From: Hominisplanchenecus_A murintestinalis
Lineage (GTDB): Bacteria; Bacillota; Clostridia; Lachnospirales; Lachnospiraceae
DNA: 64,000 nucleotides
Assembly (NCBI RefSeq): GCF_943193015.1
Contig: NZ_CALPCM010000005.1
Span: 62,001-126,000, forward strand
Direction of reading: 5' to 3'
Part shown: piece after piece, positions 52,151-60,573 of the stretch
Layout: each line of letters opens with the position of its first letter
Position numbering within the stretch: position 1 is the stretch's first letter
Position numbers and translations under genes: made by a program
Notes under the pieces: generated by a model
What the model was told of the DNA's origin: nothing
Seen by the model: the letters and a program-made list of their open reading frames with translations, nothing else
Database searches by the model: none

Positions 52151-53476
52151 ATGAAATTACTGTTTGTATCTCTGGGATGCGATAAGAACCTGGTGGACTC
52201 AGAAGTGATGCTTGCCCTTCTGAATGGGCAGGGCTATAGCCTGACGGACAACGAAAGTGAAGCGGATGTCATAATTATCAATACCTGCTGTTTTATCAAT
52301 GATGCGAAGGAAGAGAGCGTACAGGCGATTCTGGAAATGGCAGAGTATAAAAAATCCGGAAACTGTAAAGCCTTGATTGTGACAGGGTGCCTGGCGCAGC
52401 GTTACCAGAAGGAAATTGTGGATGAAATTCCTGAAGTGGATGCGGTTCTTGGCACGTCCACGTATGAAGAGATTGTAAAAGCAGCGGCGGATGCCCTGGA
52501 AGGGAAACGGCTTTTGGAGTTTCATGACATCAACAGCACACCAGACGGGAAACGGGAGAGACTGCTTACAACAGGTGGGCATTATGCCCATCTGAAAATT
52601 GCAGAGGGATGTGATAAGCATTGTACATACTGCATCATACCTGCCGTGCGTGGGAAGTACCGGAGCGTTCCGATGGAAGAGCTGGTGCAAGAAGCGCGGG
52701 ATTTGGCGGCGCAGGGTGTAAAGGAACTGATTCTGGTTGCCCAGGAGACTACGTTATATGGAGTAGATATCTATGGAAAGAAATCCTTACATAAACTGCT
52801 TCGGGAGTTGTGCAGTATTCAGGGCATCCGATGGATACGTGTCTTGTACTGCTATCCCGAAGAAATTTATGAAGAGCTGATTCAGACTATAAAGACAGAG
52901 CCGAAGATCTGCCATTACCTGGATTTGCCGATTCAGCATGCGAACGATGATGTGCTGAAACGGATGGGGCGCAGAACTACGAAAAAGGCTCTGCAGGAAA
53001 TCGTGGCGCATTTGCGCCGGGAAATTCCTGATATTGTACTACGCACAACATTGATCAGCGGTTTTCCGGGAGAAACACAGGAAGCCCATGAAGAGCTGAT
53101 GCAGTTTGTGGACGAGATGGAATTTGAGCGTCTGGGCGTGTTTGCCTACTCGCCGGAAGAAGATACCCCGGCGGCCCAGATGGAAGGACAGATACCGGAA
53201 GAAATCAAAGAAGAGCGCAGGGATGAACTGATGGAGCTGCAGCAGGAGATTTCGTTTGACAAAAATGAAGATATGGCGGGCAGGACGCTGCTGGCTATGG
53301 TAGAAGGAAAAGTGGCGGATGAAAATGCCTATATTGCCCGCACCTATATGGATGCGCCGGGAATTGACGGTTATCTGTTTATCAATACAGATGAAACGCT
53401 GGTGACGGGAGATTTTGCAAGGGTAAAAGTGACAGGAGCCCTGGAATATGATTTGATAGGAGAGATTGCAGAATGA
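52151..53476 (+). CDS. rimO: Ribosomal protein S12 methylthiotransferase
   Basis: The 441-residue radical SAM enzyme adds a methylthio group to Asp of ribosomal protein S12. The N-terminal MTTase domain has three cluster cysteines (SLGCDKNLVDSE, NTCCFINDAKEES, VTGCLAQRY); the radical SAM motif is C-x3-C-x2-C in CDKHCTYCIIPAVRG near residue 155; a TRAM domain ends the protein. LGCDKN and the short TRAM favour RimO over MiaB. The stop overlaps pgsA by 4 nt (ATGA). Confidence 0.95.
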   Translation: MKLLFVSLGCDKNLVDSEVMLALLNGQGYSLTDNESEADVIIINTCCFINDAKEESVQAILEMAEYKKSGNCKALIVTGCLAQRYQKEIVDEIPEVDAVLGTSTYEEIVKAAADALEGKRLLEFHDINSTPDGKRERLLTTGGHYAHLKIAEGCDKHCTYCIIPAVRGKYRSVPMEELVQEARDLAAQGVKELILVAQETTLYGVDIYGKKSLHKLLRELCSIQGIRWIRVLYCYPEEIYEELIQTIKTEPKICHYLDLPIQHANDDVLKRMGRRTTKKALQEIVAHLRREIPDIVLRTTLISGFPGETQEAHEELMQFVDEMEFERLGVFAYSPEEDTPAAQMEGQIPEEIKEERRDELMELQQEISFDKNEDMAGRTLLAMVEGKVADENAYIARTYMDAPGIDGYLFINTDETLVTGDFARVKVTGALEYDLIGEIAE

Positions 53477-54009
53477 ATGCACCAAATATGTTAACAATAT
53501 TAAGGGTGGTCATGATTCCGTTTTTTGTGGCTTTCTTGTTGCTTGATATTACGGAATATGACAAATATATCGCTCTGGCTATTTTCATTGCAGCAAGCTT
53601 TACAGACACTTTGGACGGTTATCTGGCAAGGAAAAACAACCAGGTAACGAATTTTGGGAAATTTATGGATCCGCTTGCAGATAAACTGCTGGTATCGGCG
53701 GCGATGATCTGTCTGGTGGAATTAGATATGATTCCAAGCTGGGTTGTAATTGTAATCATCAGCCGGGAATTTATTATCAGCGGTTTTCGGCTGGTGGCGT
53801 CGGACAACGGCATTGTAATTGCAGCGAGCTGGTGGGGAAAAATTAAGACCGTATCCCAGATGGTTATGATTATCCTTTTGATAGGAGATTTTGGCGGAGT
53901 GTTTACGATGCTTGAACAGGTGTTTATTTATATTGCATTGATTCTGACAGTAATTTCCCTTATAGATTATATTGCAAAAAATAAGCAGGTTCTGAAGATG
54001 CAGGATTAG
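53473..54009 (+). CDS. pgsA: CDP-diacylglycerol-glycerol-3-phosphate 3-phosphatidyltransferase
   Basis: A 178-residue membrane enzyme for phosphatidylglycerol-phosphate synthesis. The CDP-alcohol motif D-x2-D-G-x2-A-R-x8-G-x3-D-x3-D is complete at about residues 39-65 (DTLDGYLARKNN, GKFMDPLADK). Start MNAPNMLTILRVVMIPFFVAF is typical. It overlaps rimO by 4 nt, so it is translationally coupled. Confidence 0.95.
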   Translation: MNAPNMLTILRVVMIPFFVAFLLLDITEYDKYIALAIFIAASFTDTLDGYLARKNNQVTNFGKFMDPLADKLLVSAAMICLVELDMIPSWVVIVIISREFIISGFRLVASDNGIVIAASWWGKIKTVSQMVMIILLIGDFGGVFTMLEQVFIYIALILTVISLIDYIAKNKQVLKMQD

Positions 54010-54067
54010 ATAGAGGGACTTAGCCATCAGATAACAGGCGGAAATGCGCCGGACATTGGAGGTAAAA

Positions 54068-55324
54068 ATGGAAGTTGAGTTAATTTCGGTGGGAACAGAG
54101 CTGCTGCTTGGAAATATTGTGAATACAAACGCGGCATATCTTTCGGAGCAGTGCGCTCTATTGGGGCTTTCTATGTTCCACCAGTCTGTAGTGGGGGATA
54201 ATGAGGAACGTCTGGCAGAGGCGATTCAGACAGCACTGGGACGTTCAGATGTAGTAATCTTGAGCGGAGGGCTGGGGCCTACGAAGGATGACCTTACCAA
54301 AGAGGCTGCAGCCAAGGTGATGGAAATGCCTCTGAAAGAAGATAAGCATACCCGGAAGCTGATTGCGGAATATTTTAAGAACAGCGGAATTAAAACCGTT
54401 ACGGAAAATAATTGGAAGCAGGCGCAGGTGCCGGAGGGAGGCATTGTGGTAGACAATGACAATGGTACGGCGCCCGGACTGATTTTGGAAAAGGACGGAA
54501 AATCTGTTATCCTGCTGCCAGGCCCTCCGAATGAGATGCAGCCCATGTTTGCGAAAAGCATTTTTCCGTATTTGAATAAACTTCAGCCGGAAATGATATG
54601 CTCCTGTATGGTGAAGATATGCGGGCTGGGAGAGAGCTATGTGGAAACACAGATTGCAGATTTGATTGAAAAGCAGACGAATCCTACGCTTGCCCCATAT
54701 GCAAAGACCGGGGAGGTGCATCTGCGGATTACGGCGAAGGCTTCTGACGAGAAAGAAGCGAAGAAACTGATCAAACCAATGGTTCGGGAGCTTAGGAAAC
54801 GCTTTGGCGACTATATTTATTCTACAGATGAGCATGAGACGCTGGCAGAAAGTGTTCTAAAGCTTCTGAAAGAGCGGGAATTGACGCTTACTACGGCAGA
54901 GTCATGTACAGGCGGCATGCTGGCGGCAAGGCTGACAGATGTGCCCGGAGCATCCGAAGTGTTTAAGCAAGGACTTGTAACATACAGCAATAAAGCAAAA
55001 AGAAAGCTTTTGGATGTAAAAAAGACAACGCTGAAAGATTATGGGGCAGTCAGTGAGAAGACTGCCAAAGAGATGGCGAAAAACGGCGCTTTTGTAACCG
55101 GGTCAGATGTATGTATATCTATTACCGGAATCGCGGGACCGGACGGAGGAAGTGAGGAGAAGCCGGTGGGGCTGGTCTACATGGCATGCAGCCTGAATAA
55201 TAAAGTTACTGTAAAAGAATATCATTTTCAGGGAAGCAGAGAGAAGATACGGGAGTATTCCGTGGTGAGGGCGCTTACGCTGCTGCGGAGCTGCATCTTG
55301 GAAAGTGACGGAAAAGAAAGTTAA
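54068..55324 (+). CDS. cinA: CinA family nicotinamide mononucleotide deamidase
   Basis: The 418-residue protein joins a MoCF-like N-terminal domain (VELISVGTELLLGNIVNTN, LSGGLGPTKDDLT, LLPGPPNEMQPMF) with a C-terminal PncC amidohydrolase domain (TTAESCTGGMLAARLTDVPG, ISITGIAGPDGG). It recycles NMN from NAD breakdown and cleans up ADP-ribose-type metabolites. The start at 54068 follows TTGGAGG; eight upstream codons are discounted. The recA gene that often follows cinA in Firmicutes is not here; a terminator comes directly after. Confidence 0.93.
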   Translation: MEVELISVGTELLLGNIVNTNAAYLSEQCALLGLSMFHQSVVGDNEERLAEAIQTALGRSDVVILSGGLGPTKDDLTKEAAAKVMEMPLKEDKHTRKLIAEYFKNSGIKTVTENNWKQAQVPEGGIVVDNDNGTAPGLILEKDGKSVILLPGPPNEMQPMFAKSIFPYLNKLQPEMICSCMVKICGLGESYVETQIADLIEKQTNPTLAPYAKTGEVHLRITAKASDEKEAKKLIKPMVRELRKRFGDYIYSTDEHETLAESVLKLLKERELTLTTAESCTGGMLAARLTDVPGASEVFKQGLVTYSNKAKRKLLDVKKTTLKDYGAVSEKTAKEMAKNGAFVTGSDVCISITGIAGPDGGSEEKPVGLVYMACSLNNKVTVKEYHFQGSREKIREYSVVRALTLLRSCILESDGKES

Positions 55325-55332
55325 ATGGCCGT

Positions 55333-55364
55333 CGCCGGGCAGAGAATGCCTGGCGGCGTTTTTT
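55333..55364 (+). terminator. Terminator of the yicC-cinA operon
   Basis: A 9-bp stem with one G-U pair (55333-55341 with 55347-55355), 5-nt loop and a six-T tract within 4 bp. Confidence 0.9.
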
Positions 55365-55428
55365 GCGTGAAAATTAGGAATGATGTTATGTATTAGAATT
55401 GTTTTTGCTGTATCTTGGAATCTTTTCG

Positions 55429-55437
55429 TGGTATAAT
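55429..55437 (+). promoter_or_regulatory. Extended -10 promoter of the ABC exporter genes
   Basis: TGG directly before a perfect TATAAT (55432-55437); no good -35 at 17 bp, which extended -10 promoters can lack. Confidence 0.6.
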
Positions 55438-55500
55438 GTATAAAAATTGTGTGCGAACACATAAAGACAAGAAATGATGAAACTTGAGGAGGAAAAAGCG

Positions 55501-56217
55501 ATGCTGGAAATTAGGAATTTTTCAAAAACATATAAAAAAGGGAAAAAGGCGGTTGATAACCTGACGCTTACCGTGGAAGCGGGGGATATCTATGGATTCA
55601 TCGGACACAATGGCGCAGGAAAAAGTACTACAATTAAATCTGTTGTGGGTGTGCTGGATTTTGAGGAAGGTGAAATTCTGATTGACGGAAAAAGCATTCG
55701 CAAATCTCCGGTAGAATGTAAAAAAGTTACGGCATATATCCCTGATAATCCGGATATTTATGAACATTTGACAGGAGTTAAATATCTGAACTTTATCGGA
55801 GATATTTATGAAGTTCCGTCCAAAATAAGGAAAGAACGTATTGCAAAGTATGGAGATTTGCTGGAAATTACCGGAAGTCTGGGGGACTTGATTTCTTCTT
55901 ATTCTCATGGGATGAAGCAAAAGGTGGCGCTTATTTCTGCACTAATCCATCAGCCCAAGCTGATGGTTCTGGATGAGCCGTTTGTAGGGCTTGACCCTAA
56001 GGCTTCCATTACTTTAAAAAATATCATGCATGAAATGTGTGGGAACGGAAGTGCGATTTTCTTTTCTACCCATGTTCTGGAGGTTGCGGAAAAGCTGTGT
56101 AATAAGATTGCAATTATCAAAGATGGCAGGCTGATTGTGAGCGGGGAAACGGAGAAGCTTACAGGGGATGAATCTCTGGAGAACCTTTTCCTGGAGGTGA
56201 TTGAAGATGAAAAATAA
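55501..56217 (+). CDS. ABC transporter ATP-binding protein
   Basis: A 238-residue ABC-2 type ATPase: Walker A GHNGAGKSTTIK near 38, Q-loop replaced by AYIPDNPDIYEHLT where a Q is usual, signature SYSHGMKQKV near 135, Walker B LMVLDEPFVGLDP near 158, and switch HVLEVAE. The signature is SHGMK instead of SGGQ. The start at 55501 (MLEIRNFSK) has GAGGAGG upstream. It overlaps the permease by 11 nt. Export substrate unknown. Confidence 0.92.
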   Translation: MLEIRNFSKTYKKGKKAVDNLTLTVEAGDIYGFIGHNGAGKSTTIKSVVGVLDFEEGEILIDGKSIRKSPVECKKVTAYIPDNPDIYEHLTGVKYLNFIGDIYEVPSKIRKERIAKYGDLLEITGSLGDLISSYSHGMKQKVALISALIHQPKLMVLDEPFVGLDPKASITLKNIMHEMCGNGSAIFFSTHVLEVAEKLCNKIAIIKDGRLIVSGETEKLTGDESLENLFLEVIEDEK

Positions 56218-57772
56218 GTGTTTTCTGTTGATGAAGGTACAGCTTTTAGGACAGTTCAGGGGAAAGGAAAAGAAACGCGGCACGGTTGTAATGATGGCAG
56301 CATATCTGTTTGTGGACGTAATGATTGCGGCGTACAGTTTTCTGGTAGCAGCAGGCCTGGGAGCTATGGAACTTTCCTATATGATACCCGGGTTTGCTTT
56401 GGCAATCACGAGTGTGATTACTCTATTTTTTACGGTATTAAAGGCAAATGGTGTATTGTTTGCTTATCGGGATTATGAGCTTTTGCTGTCATTTCCAATA
56501 AAAACGGGAACGGTGATAGCCAGCCGTTTCCTGTCGATGTATTTGATGAATCTGCTGTTCACGGCAGTTGTAATGCTTCCCATGGGGGCCGGATATGTGA
56601 TATGGGAGCATCCGGGTATTGGATTTTACCCTATCTGGCTCTTGGGAATGATGGCGGCGCCTTTGCTTCCAACGACGGCAGCAACCGTGATTGGCGCGTT
56701 GATTATCCTGTTTACATCAAGGTTCCGCCATGCGAATGTGCTTACTACGGTTTTAACCATTGGCATTACCAGTGTCATTATGGTACTGTCTTTTGGGTTA
56801 AGCGGTATGGATGAGGGGGATATTCTGGTTCAGGAGCTGAACCAGCTGGGACAGGTGATGCTTGGAGCGATTCACAGACTGTATCCTCCGTCGGTACTTT
56901 TTGAGCGTGCGGTGATTTCCTTCGATATGTTTTCCTTTTTTACATTTTTGCTGCTTTCTATAGGGTGGTATCTGATTTTTTTGAAGCTGGTATCATTGAA
57001 GTATAAGAGTATGAATACGGCATTGATGAGCTGGCATGCGCGTTCGGACTATAAGCTGGGGACGCTTAAAACATCTAGTCCGCTGATGGCAGTATGCAGA
57101 AAAGAGGCAAAGCGTTTTTTTGGATGCCCGATGTATACCACAAATATGGGGATAGGACTGGTGATGATGGTGCTTTTCGGCGTTGCGTTAGCAGTGATGG
57201 GACCTGAAAAGCTGGAGAAGTGGGTGAATATACCGGGTATGTCTGAAGGTATTACAAAGGTATTGCCTTTTATGATTGCCATGCTGCAGTGTATGAGCTG
57301 TACGACGTGTGTGTCTCTGTCACTGGAGGGAAGAAACTTATGGATTCTGAAATCTCTTCCGCTAGATAAGAAAACGGTGTACCAAGGGAAAATCCTGTTT
57401 AATTTGCTGCTCACGGTTCCGGCAGGCATCCTGGTTTCCCTGCTGATAGCTGTCAGGATTCCTATGAGTGCCTGGGAGGTCCTGTTCTTATTTATAATTC
57501 CGGTAGTGTATGCAGTCTTTATCAGTGTGCTGGGAATGTATATTAACATTAAGTTCCCGAAGTATGACTGGACGAGCGAGGCGGCAGTGGTAAAGCAGAG
57601 CGCTTCAAGCATGGCCGGGATTTTTGCAGGGATGTTTAATGCGCTGATTCCTTTAATCCTGATGCTGGTTCTTCAGGGGATGTTTGCAAAGATTTTCGAA
57701 GTTTTTCTGGTAGTGTTAGAAGGGGGATTGGCATATTTTCTATACCGTCATGTGATAAAATTGGATTTTTAA
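56207..57772 (+). CDS. Putative ABC exporter permease
   Basis: A 521-residue membrane protein with about 12 helices (N-terminal block about 28-230, second block about 300-515). It resembles the large putative ABC exporter permeases that pair with a single ATPase. Cys-rich MLQCMSCTTCVSLSLEGRNLWILKSLPL near 360, here given in parts as MLQCMSCTTC and SLEGRNLWILK, contains the SLEGRNLW motif common in such permeases. The ATG at 56207 follows GGAGGTGA. Together with the ATPase it forms a two-gene operon. Confidence 0.85.
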   Translation: MKNKCFLLMKVQLLGQFRGKEKKRGTVVMMAAYLFVDVMIAAYSFLVAAGLGAMELSYMIPGFALAITSVITLFFTVLKANGVLFAYRDYELLLSFPIKTGTVIASRFLSMYLMNLLFTAVVMLPMGAGYVIWEHPGIGFYPIWLLGMMAAPLLPTTAATVIGALIILFTSRFRHANVLTTVLTIGITSVIMVLSFGLSGMDEGDILVQELNQLGQVMLGAIHRLYPPSVLFERAVISFDMFSFFTFLLLSIGWYLIFLKLVSLKYKSMNTALMSWHARSDYKLGTLKTSSPLMAVCRKEAKRFFGCPMYTTNMGIGLVMMVLFGVALAVMGPEKLEKWVNIPGMSEGITKVLPFMIAMLQCMSCTTCVSLSLEGRNLWILKSLPLDKKTVYQGKILFNLLLTVPAGILVSLLIAVRIPMSAWEVLFLFIIPVVYAVFISVLGMYINIKFPKYDWTSEAAVVKQSASSMAGIFAGMFNALIPLILMLVLQGMFAKIFEVFLVVLEGGLAYFLYRHVIKLDF

Positions 57773-57834
57773 GCTATTTGACGGTGGTAGGTGTAAAAAA
57801 CATTGGTAAATACGCATAAAATGCGACAAAAATA

Positions 57835-57864
57835 TTGACATTTTGTAGTGGATTGTACTAATAT
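57835..57864 (+). promoter_or_regulatory. Promoter of the Sir2-like gene
   Basis: TTGACA (57835-57840), 18-bp spacer, TAATAT (57859-57864), about 28 nt before the start codon. Confidence 0.65.
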
Positions 57865-57891
57865 AAAGGAAAAGCAGACGGAGGTGGGGTC

Positions 57892-58626
57892 ATGAGAGAA
57901 GTAGACCTGTTAAGAAAAGCTTTATTTGAAAGTAAGTATACGGTTGCCCTCTGCTGTAGCGGTCTGTTAGAGGAAGTAGGGCGGGCAAGTGTACGGACGC
58001 AGTCTCGAGCTTATGAAATTGAGATGAAATATGGGTATTCTCCAGAGGAGATTTTTAATGCCGCATTTTTCAGTACACGGCCGGAAAAGTTTTTTGATTA
58101 TTATAAGGCGGAGATACTGCCCGGAGATATGGAGCCGGGAGAATCTTTTCGTTATCTGAGGGAACTGGAACAACGCAGCCTGATACATCTTATGATTACG
58201 GACAATACCTGTAATTTTTACTCAAGGGTAGGATGCCGGAATGTAATCATGATGCACGGAGATGTGGAAGATAATGTCTGCATTAACTGCGGAAAGCGGT
58301 TTCGTGCAGATTACGTGGCGAAGAGCAGAGGAATTCCCTGCTGTGACGAGTGCGGAAAGATATTGAGACCCAAAGTAGTAATGTTTGGTGAGGCGGTAGA
58401 TAACCGTTTGATGACAAGAGCCATTAACGAAATTACAAAAGCCGAAGTGCTTCTGGTAATCGGTGCAAACCTGGACGGAGCTTTTGCAGAACGGTATGTG
58501 AAATATTTTGATGGGAAGAAACTGGTAGTCATCGACCCGGAGGACGCTTTTAAAGACAGGGTTGCAGATTTGGCAATCCACCGTCCGGTACGGGATGTAT
58601 TACGGGAGCTGTTAGAAGGCTGCTAA
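57892..58626 (+). CDS. Sir2-like protein with degenerate NAD-binding motif
   Basis: A 244-residue Sir2-fold protein. The catalytic His (MMHGDVEDN near 123) and the zinc knuckle (CINC near 131, CCDEC near 150) are conserved, as is MFGEAV. The NAD-binding GAGIS-SGIPTFR region reads CCSGLLEEVGRASVRTQ at residues 21-37 and the QNID motif reads DNTC, so the usual cofactor loop is lost. It may be inactive as a deacylase or use other chemistry. AGGTGGGG precedes the ATG. Single gene, own promoter. Confidence 0.8.
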   Translation: MREVDLLRKALFESKYTVALCCSGLLEEVGRASVRTQSRAYEIEMKYGYSPEEIFNAAFFSTRPEKFFDYYKAEILPGDMEPGESFRYLRELEQRSLIHLMITDNTCNFYSRVGCRNVIMMHGDVEDNVCINCGKRFRADYVAKSRGIPCCDECGKILRPKVVMFGEAVDNRLMTRAINEITKAEVLLVIGANLDGAFAERYVKYFDGKKLVVIDPEDAFKDRVADLAIHRPVRDVLRELLEGC

Positions 58627-58641
58627 TATCAAAAGTTAAAG

Positions 58642-58689
58642 AAAGGTAACCGTTCCGGAACCAAAGGAGGTATGCGGGCGGTTACCTTT
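58642..58689 (+). terminator. Long hairpin after the Sir2-like gene
   Basis: Perfect 11-bp stem AAAGGTAACCG/CGGTTACCTTT (58642-58652 with 58679-58689), 26-nt loop with TTCCGGAA and a buried AAAGGAGG. T-tract weak (TTTGTATTTG). Could be a terminator or could sequester the ribosome site inside it. Confidence 0.55.
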
Positions 58690-58751
58690 GTATTTGATAT
58701 TGGGAAAAAGTATTTTTCTTATGTATTCATGGATAGAAGGAGGTTATTCAC

Positions 58752-58892
58752 ATGCAAGAAAAGAAAGAAAAAGAAGAACAGAAAAGCCAGGAGGCGCGGC
58801 AGGAAAAAAAGCTCAGTGAAACCTGGGCGCAGGATGCCTTGGGAGACTTAGAGGACTGGATAGAAGAGCAGGGGATTTACATACGGCAGTGA
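58752..58892 (+). CDS. Small highly charged protein, 46 residues
   Basis: MQEKKEKEEQKSQEARQEKK opens a Lys/Glu-rich helix, followed by LSETWAQDALGDLEDWIEEQ and GIYIRQ. AAGGAGG lies 8 nt before the ATG, a strong initiation site. Not recognised; it has no signal peptide or membrane helix. The C-terminal half (WAQDALGDLEDWIEEQG) looks like a folded amphipathic helix rather than random sequence. It stands between the Sir2-like gene and repeat copy B. Confidence 0.65.
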   Translation: MQEKKEKEEQKSQEARQEKKLSETWAQDALGDLEDWIEEQGIYIRQ

Positions 58893-58932
58893 AAGGATGC
58901 GGCAAATTGCGGTTTGAAAGTTGATTATAACA

Positions 58933-59069
58933 GTTCAGCCCAGGACTTTGCATTTGCTGCAAAGTCCGTAAGAATGCGTAAATTTAGGCAGAGAATCCAG
59001 CCCTTTGTGATCAGCAAACTTTAAATGGGCTGGATTCCGTAGCAGTAAAGCCGAAGGCTGAACTGTTAC
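58933..59069 (+). repeat. 137-bp structured repeat, copy B
   Basis: The inverted partner of copy A (44696-44832). Here the ends form a perfect 13-bp terminal inverted repeat, TAACAGTTCAGCC (58928-58940) with GGCTGAACTGTTA (59056-59068). Internal stems: GGACTTTGCA/TGCAAAGTCC (58943-58952, 58958-58967), GAATCCAGCCC/GGGCTGGATTC (58993-59003, 59027-59037), and AGCC-GAA-GGCT (59049-59059). No ORF with a ribosome site. It lies 30 bp before the tRNA-Gly promoter. Confidence 0.82.
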
Positions 59070-59097
59070 AGTTGATTCGCGATTTGAAAAAAAGTAC

Positions 59098-59126
59098 TTG
59101 CATTTTGGCAGGGGATGGGGTATAAT
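59098..59126 (+). promoter_or_regulatory. Promoter of tRNA-Gly
   Basis: TTGCAT (59098-59103), 17-bp spacer, perfect TATAAT (59121-59126), 10 bp before the tRNA. Confidence 0.8.
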
Positions 59127-59135
59127 AGGTGACAT

Positions 59136-59206
59136 GCAGATATAGTTCATCGGTAGAACGCTAGCTTCCCAAGCTGGAGAGACGGGTTCGATTCCCGCTA
59201 TCTGCT
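59136..59206 (+). tRNA. tRNA-Gly, anticodon CCC
   Basis: Cloverleaf: acceptor GCAGATA with TATCTGC, D-stem GTTC/GAAC, anticodon stem CTAGC/GCTGG with loop TTCCCAA (anticodon CCC, reads GGG), T-arm loop TTCGATT with CGGG/CCCG. Discriminator base is T as expected for Gly. CCA is not encoded; a T run follows directly. Confidence 0.93.
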
Positions 59207-59250
59207 TTTTGTTTTTGGTAGTGTTAATTCACGGCATATATCAGATGCGA

Positions 59251-59291
59251 AACCAGTCAGACATTTGTTTGTGTTTGATTGGTTCTTTTTT
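59251..59291 (+). terminator. Terminator downstream of tRNA-Gly
   Basis: A 13-bp stem with two G-U pairs (59251-59263 with 59272-59284), followed by C and seven T. Confidence 0.85.
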
Positions 59292-59343
59292 TACACACTA
59301 GAAAAAGGATATGGGGATAAAAATGCAGAAGGGATGATAAAAA

Positions 59344-60495
59344 ATGAAAATTTTATTTATTGAATGGAGCAGTTGTGGGAAGAAAGATTTGGTGGAGGCT
59401 TTTATTAAAGAAGGGCATGAACTGATTTATCCTCCGTTTTCGATTGAAGGAAAGACATATCAGGAGCTTCCTGAGATTGAACGCCAGTTTTCTTCCGTCG
59501 TGCGGGAGGAAGCGCCGGATCTGGTTTATACGACGAATTATTATCCGGCAATTTCCAATCTGTGCTGTAAGGAAAATGTTCGGTATATTTCCTGGCTGTA
59601 TGACAGCCCGTACCGCAGGCTTTTTTCAGAAAGTGTCCTTAATCCGTGCAACATCATCTATGTATTTGATAAGCAGCTGTATCTTGAGTGTCATAATGCC
59701 GGTATTTCTACGGTACGTTATATGCCGCTGGCTGCGAATACGGAACGATTGGACGCTATTCAAACAGACGGGTATACATATGATGTCTCTTTTGTGGGTT
59801 CTTTATATTTGGAGAATGGCAGTGCATTTGTGCAGGTGCTGAATTCTGTTTCTGATTATACAAAAGGATACCTGAACGCACTTGTGGCTGCCCAGCTGAA
59901 AATACAGGGGTACAATTTTATTGAGGAAGTCCTGGGACCGGTGATAGGGGATATGGCAAGGGCATACCCAATGACGCGGGAGCCGGGGGGGATAGAATCA
60001 CAGGAATATTTTTATGCGCAATATGTGGTTAATGAGTGGATTACTGCAGTAGACCGTATTGATTTGCTGGAGACGGTTGCCCGAGAGTGTGCAGGGGTGG
60101 ATCTTTTTACACAGCATAAAGACTTTTCGGCGTCGAATGTGCGCAATCACGGGACTGTTGATTATTATGAGGAGATGCCGAAGGTCTTCAAACAGAGCCG
60201 GATTAACCTGAATATTACCCGGCGTGGAATTCAAAGCGGGATTCCGCTGCGCGCAGTAGATATTATGGGAAGCGGAGGATTTCTGGTTAGCAATTTTCAG
60301 TCTGATTTTTTGGACTATTTTATTCCAGGGGAGGATTTTGTATATTATGAGAGTAAAGAGGATTTACAGCAGAAAATAGATTATTATTTGAACCATGAAG
60401 AAGAACGCAGGGCAATTGCCAAACGTGGACATGACAAAATTGCAGCGGGGCATACCTACAGGCATCGGATAAGGGAAATGCTGAGTGCACTCTGA
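59344..60495 (+). CDS. CgeB-like glycosyltransferase
   Basis: A 383-residue GT-B type protein with the DUF3880-like N-terminal half (MKILFIEWSSCGKKDLVEAF, LVYTTNYYPAISNLCCKENVRYISWLYDSPYR) and a C-terminal glycosyltransferase half with the GTB acceptor-like motif SRINLNITRRGIQSGIPLRAVDIMGSGGFLVSNFQ, here read as RRGIQSGIPLR and DIMGSGGFLVS. CgeB-type proteins act in spore-surface or cell-surface polysaccharide maturation. The ATG follows AGAAGGGATGAT. It sits after the tRNA terminator without its own obvious promoter. Confidence 0.82.
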   Translation: MKILFIEWSSCGKKDLVEAFIKEGHELIYPPFSIEGKTYQELPEIERQFSSVVREEAPDLVYTTNYYPAISNLCCKENVRYISWLYDSPYRRLFSESVLNPCNIIYVFDKQLYLECHNAGISTVRYMPLAANTERLDAIQTDGYTYDVSFVGSLYLENGSAFVQVLNSVSDYTKGYLNALVAAQLKIQGYNFIEEVLGPVIGDMARAYPMTREPGGIESQEYFYAQYVVNEWITAVDRIDLLETVARECAGVDLFTQHKDFSASNVRNHGTVDYYEEMPKVFKQSRINLNITRRGIQSGIPLRAVDIMGSGGFLVSNFQSDFLDYFIPGEDFVYYESKEDLQQKIDYYLNHEEERRAIAKRGHDKIAAGHTYRHRIREMLSAL

Positions 60496-60525
60496 TGGCA
60501 AGTGTTTTTTGCTGCAGACTATCTA

Positions 60526-60570
60526 AAAATGAGCCGTGGCTTTTTGTATTTAAAAGCTGCGGCTCATTTT
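60526..60570 (+). terminator. Bidirectional terminator
   Basis: Stem AAAATGAGCCG (60526-60536) with CGGCTCATTTT (60560-60570); the inner sequence TGGCTTTTT/AAAAGCTG can pair in part. Lies between convergent genes. Confidence 0.85.
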
Positions 60571-60573
60571 GGG

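Noticed and set aside
58672..58863. Frame MRAVTFVFD with a Lys/Arg-rich end
   Set aside because: The AAAGGAGG is only 1 nt from the ATG, and the basic stretch is the out-of-frame reading of the charged 46-residue gene.
58935..59150. Minus-strand frame over repeat copy B
   Set aside because: It spans a palindromic repeat and the tRNA promoter, and copy A has no equivalent protein; no ribosome site.
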